Below, one piece after another: positions 60,201-64,000 of a stretch of DNA of 64,000 bases (position 1 is the first letter of the stretch; each line of letters opens with the position of its first letter). A model generated the notes under the pieces. It was not told the origin of the DNA and searched no databases. It was given only the letters and a program-made list of their open reading frames with translations. Position numbers and translations under genes: made by a program. Source of the DNA: Branchiostoma belcheri (taxonomy: Eukaryota > Chordata > Leptocardii > Amphioxiformes > Branchiostomatidae); assembly GCF_001625305.1 (NCBI RefSeq), contig NW_017803965.1:1-64000 (forward strand). The letters run 5' to 3'.

Positions 60201-63200
60201 CATCATCGATTGCACTACAAAATGATTACAAGTCTATCATCATTTCAGCCTGTCTTTTATGTTAAACATTATACCAACACCTTTACAACATTTGTGTACA
60301 CACTTTTATAAGACCCTTGTTAGGGTGCATAGACGATTCTTGAAAATTCTCCGAACACAGTAGTCAAACAAATGAATGTTAGTTTGAGCCAACACAAGGA
60401 GGGTGTATCTACATCAAGCAGAAAGAAGAAAGGACAATATCTGTCTGCCCTATTGGAACTTAATATACTTTTTCTGTTATTATATTATATATTGTTCTGT
60501 ACATGGAGCGATGAAAATTGCAATATGCTGCCCCTGGATAAAGAAGATTTAAAAAAAATGTAGACAAATCCGAAAAGATGTATTTTCCTTTAATTATAGA
60601 GCTTGGGTTTGCATTGGCAATGGCATTGACAAATAAAGACCATTTGTGTAACTACAAAGGTAATGTTTATGAAGTAGCTTAATACTATATTTCTTTTCTC
60701 TCAAAAATGTTTTACTCAGATGTGGAATGTGAAAGTCAAGATGGATGTGGTGGTGTTTGTCAACGCAATAATATGTACTGTCCCGTACCATACTATGGGG
60801 GGAAATGTGCACAGACCTCGGGAAATCCTCGTTCATGCTGTGTACCAGCAGGTAAAATAACTACATATCAGCTACACAACTAAGACATGCACTGTTGTTG
60901 CACAATGCATATATCTATACATTCAGGCAGATTGTCTCACATGCATCAACTTAAACCATTGCTCAATCAAAATGACATCACTACCAACAACAGTAGATGC
61001 TAACTTTTTACATCTTTGTTTTCTTTTCTCATGTAAAATGAGACTAGACTATAAAGAACTAACAAACAAAACTTCTGTTTGTTTGATGTTGTATACTCTA
61101 TTTTTTATTCAGATAAAAGCTGCCTCGACATCAACGGTAACTGCCAAGACCCTGATGATCCATGTGATGGACACTACGAAGATAACCTTTGTGGAGGATC
61201 ACGCCGAAAATGTTGTGTTCCAGTAGATGGTACTGATACTTTAAGTGACTTACAGCTATTTTGACACTCCTTCTCATGAACTACTTCTGTCACTGGTTGT
61301 ACTTGCTTTGCTTTGTTGTCAATGATATGCGAACTGTAGCTACAAAGCTTTAATTCACTCTTAGCAAGCCCATTATAAAATAAAATTGATGAACTTAATT
61401 TTTATTGTCACTTATATACAATCTGTAGCCACAAATTCAAAATTAATTAAAGCATAATTATGTACCAGGCATAATCATATGTACAACATATTAAATAGCT
61501 TTTTTTGACTTTTCATACCTTACGTCTGTGCAAGCAGTTCAATCATTTATGTCACTGTTTGTTACTACATATTCCAGGAGATGGCCCAACGCCTGACGGA
61601 GATGGTAAAGTACAAACTTTGTTCCTAATTTTTAGCACGTATTGACCATGCGCATCATATTTTAGATGACTACAATGTTTTGTTGCCTACTTGACATGAT
61701 TAGCGTGTGTTTTAGAGAGTGCTTATGTCGCTTTTTGTCACAAATTTCAGGAGATGGCCCAACGCCTGACGAAGGTAATAAAAGGAGAAACGTACTATAG
61801 AATATGCGTCATATCAGATCACTTTTTGCATATTAGTGAATTTGAGAAGCTTAAGGTATTGAGAGTAGTATCACTTACGTCACATGTTTGTTACTTCATA
61901 ATCCAGGGGACGGTCCAACGCCAGACGGAGAAGGTAAAGTACCTACTTATTTTTCCATACTCTCGCCACAAAGCACAAGTGCCAGTCATATCATACATGG
62001 GCAACATATTAGATGGCCCAACGCCTGACGAAGGTATTCAAAGGAGAAACGTACTATAGAATATGCGTCATATCAGATCACTTTTTTGCATATTAGTGAA
62101 TTTGAGAAGCTTACGATTTTGAGAGTAGTATCACTTACGTTGCATGTTTGTCACTTCATAATCCAGGGGACGGTCCGACGCCAGACGGAGAAGGTAAAGT
62201 ACGAACTTCTTTTTTATCACATACATATTCTCGCCACAAGGTGTGCACAAGTTTCAGCCATATCATACATGAGCAAGATATTAGATGGCCATACATTTTA
62301 CTTCAGCAACTTGAGCTTGAGAGATCAGTATCCCTTATGTCACTTTTTGTTACAAATTCCAGCAGAAGGTCCAACGCCCGGAGAATGTAAAGGAGAAATG
62401 TATTTTATAATGTGCCTCAAGTCAGATGGCTATTAATATTTTTCCTACTAGGGAACTTGAGAAGTTTACGTTTTTGTGAACAGTATCACTTACGTCATAT
62501 GTTTGTTACTTCATAATCCAGGAGACGGTCCGACGCCAGACGGAGAAGGTAAAGTACAAGCGTCTTCTTTTTCATCACATACATATTCTCGCCACAAAGT
62601 GTGCACAAGTTTCAGCCATATCATACATGGGCAAGATATTAGATGGCCAAACATTTTTCCTTCAGCAGCTTAAGTTTGAGAGAGCAGTATCCCTTATGTC
62701 ACTTTTTGTCACAAAGTCCAGCAGAAGGTCCAACGCCTGGCGAATGTAAAGGAGAGACGCACTTTATAAAGCGCCTTTTTAAGTCAGATGGCTATTAATG
62801 CTTTTTCCTACTAGGGAACTTGAGAAGATTACGTTTTTGTGAGCAGTATCACTTACGTCACATGTTTGTTACTTCATAATCCAGGAGACGGTCCAACGCC
62901 AGACGGAGAAGGTAAAGTACCTACTTATTTTCCCATACTTTCGACACAAAGCACAAGTGCCAGTCATATCATACATGGGCAACATATTAGATGGCCCAAC
63001 GCCTGACGAAGGTAATAAAAGGAGAAACGTACTATAGAATATGCGCCATATCAGATCACTTTTTTGCATATTAGTGAATTTTAGAAGCTTGCGGTTTTGT
63101 GAGTAGTATCACTTATGTCGCATGTTTGTTACTTCATAATCCAGGGGACGGTCCGACGCCAGACGGAGAAGGTAAAGTACAAACTTCTTTTTTTAATCAC

Positions 63201-64000
63201 ATACATATTCTCGCCACAAAGTGTGCACAAGTTTCAGCCATATCATACATGAGCAAGATATTAGATGGCCATACATTTTACTTCAGCAACTTGAGCTTGA
63301 GAGAGCAGTGTCCCTTATGTCACTTTTTGTTACAAATTCCAGCAGAAGGTCCAAAGCCTGGCGAATGTAATACAAGGAGTAACGTACTTTATAAAGTGCC
63401 TCAAGTCAGATGGCTTTTAATACTTCTTCCTACTAGGGAACTTGAGAAGTCTACGGTTTTGAGGGTAGCATCACTTACGTCACATGTTTCTTACTTCAAA
63501 ATCCAGGAGACGGTCCGACGCCAGACGGAGAAGGTAAAGTACCTACTTATTTTCATATTCTCTCGCAATAAAGCACGTGGGCAACATATTAGATGGCCAT
63601 TTTATTTTAGCAGCTTAGGTTTAAAAGGGCAGTATCACTTATGCCACTCTTGGCTCCTACGAATTCTAAGGGACGGCCCAGCCTCTGACAAAGATGAAGG
63701 AAAAAAATGACATCTTTATTTCCAATAACGTGCATAATGTATACATACCCACAAGCTTTCAATTAATAGATAGAAGGTCCCTTCCACAGTGCACTGGATA
63801 AGCCACAATATCACTCCCCAACAATATAAATATGCCTCATAATAGATAGTAAAAATACTTGGTATTGTTTACGTAGTCTAATTAGTCGCTTATTTTTGTC
63901 AAAACAGTCCAACCACGTATGACAGTGTTTGTTACTTCATATTCCAGGAGAAGACCCAACACCGGATGGAGAAGGTAAAGAACAAAATTAGTTCTTTGTG
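54209..64000 (+). CDS. Secreted lectin-like protein with microexon linkers and Cys modules (5' part)
   Basis: The gene runs off the right edge. Exon 1 (54209-54272) is a signal peptide, MDVIALLFIVVFAVQPLITTQ. Exon 2 (54994-55156) continues in phase with CPDGYQDYEGQCYLM, LDCESRGAELAELHDP, the start of a C-type lectin domain. It ends at a GC donor (CAG|GCGAGT) that joins in frame to 55391-55452 (YWVSRQTDGELIDDYM). A 35-nt exon at 56394-56428 gives NVFKYVCQAPA, a typical C-type lectin end. The lectin core (WIGL, WND) was not found, and phases between 55452 and 56394 do not fit, so an exon is missing or missed. Then follow arrays of 21-27-nt microexons and five 114-138-nt Cys-rich exons, all phase 1-1. 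The product is probably an extracellular recognition protein with long acidic Pro/Thr linkers. Confidence 0.65.
56673..57711 (+). CDS. Microexon array I
   Basis: Exons with AG/GT borders at 56673-56699, 56880-56906, 57078-57101 (24 nt), 57245-57271 and 57685-57711. Each encodes 8-9 residues of a GDGPTPDGEG-type linker and is phase 1-1, so any number can be included or skipped in frame. The first joins the lectin exon as PAGDGPTPDGEG. A decayed unit at about 57408-57436 has lost its donor (GAAGGA). Polypyrimidine tracts are weak, with the constant motif TGTTACTTCATAATCCAG before many units. Confidence 0.75.
57851..57964 (+). CDS. Cys-rich module exon 1
   Basis: 114 nt, phase 1-1, begins D-P-N-V-R-C. 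Cys spacing is C-x6-C-x6-C-x7-C-x5-CC. Six cysteines ending in a CC pair recall the beta-defensin or big-defensin arrangement, but sequence similarity is not otherwise recognised. It is preceded by array I and followed by a 630-bp intron. Confidence 0.65.
58595..58717 (+). CDS. Cys-rich module exon 2
   Basis: 123 nt, phase 1-1. DVQCRDTCGGVCQPMDLYC, then PIPYY, DKCMCGGGRKCC and VPAG. It has eight cysteines. It shares CGGVCQ, the PxPYY motif and the terminal CC-VPAG with module 4 (60720), its closest relative in the window. Confidence 0.7.
58903..59040 (+). CDS. Cys-rich module exon 3
   Basis: 138 nt, phase 1-1. CIEECAGTCQ, NTCVAPLEY, NKCGG and RRCCAPTRD. If the donor at 59041 (ACG|GTAGAC) is not used, the frame stops at TAA shortly after, near 59056, giving a possible truncated isoform. 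Confidence 0.65.
59633..60139 (+). CDS. Microexon array II (Thr/Glu type)
   Basis: Three microexons, 59633-59656 (GTTEETPTG), 59773-59796 (ETTEEPPTG) and 60119-60139 (EDPTVDSG), all phase 1-1. They use a different linker sequence from arrays I and III. The acceptors of the first two (ACGAAG, AACAAG) are weak and could instead lie at the ACAG inside each unit. Confidence 0.5.
60720..60851 (+). CDS. Cys-rich module exon 4
   Basis: 132 nt, phase 1-1. DVECESQDGCGGVCQ, MYCPVPYYGGKC, SCCVPAG. Seven cysteines. A paralogue of module 2 (58595). Confidence 0.7.
61113..61229 (+). CDS. Cys-rich module exon 5
   Basis: 117 nt, phase 1-1. DKSCLDINGNCQDPDDPC, LCGGSRRKCCVPVDG. Spacing is C-x6-C-x6-C-x8-C-x6-CC, nearly the same as module 1. 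The intron after it leads into array III. Confidence 0.7.
61578..63974 (+). CDS. Microexon array III (expanded)
   Basis: Fourteen microexons with AG/GT borders: 61578-61604, 61751-61774, 61907-61933, 62013-62033, 62167-62193, 62363-62386, 62522-62548, 62722-62745, 62885-62911, 62991-63011, 63145-63171, 63343-63366, 63507-63533 and 63948-63974. Lengths of 21, 24 and 27 nt keep phase 1-1. Products are GDGPTPDGEG, DGPTPDEG and AEGPTPGE variants. The 21-nt units use an acceptor (CATATTAG) fused from another intron. A donor-less relic lies at about 63671-63699. The array contains a nested duplication with an offset of about 980 bp. Confidence 0.75.

Overview
The window looks like genomic DNA of an invertebrate chordate, most likely a lancelet (Branchiostoma). 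This is inferred from compact multi-exon genes with GT-AG introns, expanded animal families (cytosolic sulfotransferases, C1q, C-type lectin, discoidin/F5-8C), Tx1/L1-like and other non-LTR retrotransposons, tRNA-derived SINEs and many foldback elements. There are no operons. Genes were assembled exon by exon from splice sites, reading phase and comparison between copies, so most single long ORFs are only shadows of exons, introns or repeats.

Layout. 1-1.6 kb: remnant of a sulfotransferase (SULT) upstream region carrying a SINE, joined to an orphan C1q-domain terminal exon. 3.4-10.0 kb: a four-exon gene for an AMPK-beta-like glycogen-binding (CBM48) domain fused to fifteen 11-residue acidic/charged repeats and a basic tail. 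11.3-40.8 kb: a SULT cluster arranged as an imperfect palindrome. Two genes point right (12378-16215, 18286-21433) and two point left (24270-28769, 30876-39197) around a 2.7-kb spacer. The outermost left-pointing copy is a pseudogene (1-nt deletion) and holds a 4.84-kb Tx1/L1-like LINE in intron 4. Further SULT scraps lie at 1-1150 and 40440-40760. 41.3-47.3 kb: a complete five-exon gene for a type I membrane protein (signal peptide, discoidin domain, mucin-like stalk, transmembrane helix). 49.2 kb: a dead copy of the CBM48 gene's first exon on the minus strand. 50.2-53.7 kb: a 2.3-kb tandem duplication with signal-peptide-like exons and LINE debris. 54.2 kb to the end: the 5' part of a large secreted-protein gene, with a signal peptide, pieces of a C-type lectin domain, then alternating arrays of 21-27-nt microexons (consensus GDGPTPDGEG) and six-cysteine modules, all in symmetric phase 1-1.

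Main points of interest: (i) the microexon/cysteine-module gene, an expandable exon-coded linker; (ii) hammerhead-ribozyme-like motifs in two foldback elements inside SULT introns and a third, degenerate motif at 42319, suggesting Penelope-like or retrozyme-type elements; (iii) the CBM48-VNTR fusion with four perfect CRE palindromes about 1 kb upstream; (iv) the palindromic SULT cluster, whose arms serve as natural before/after comparisons for several insertions. A run of 20 N (17775-17794) and the palindromic layout mean that misassembly of divergent haplotypes must be excluded.
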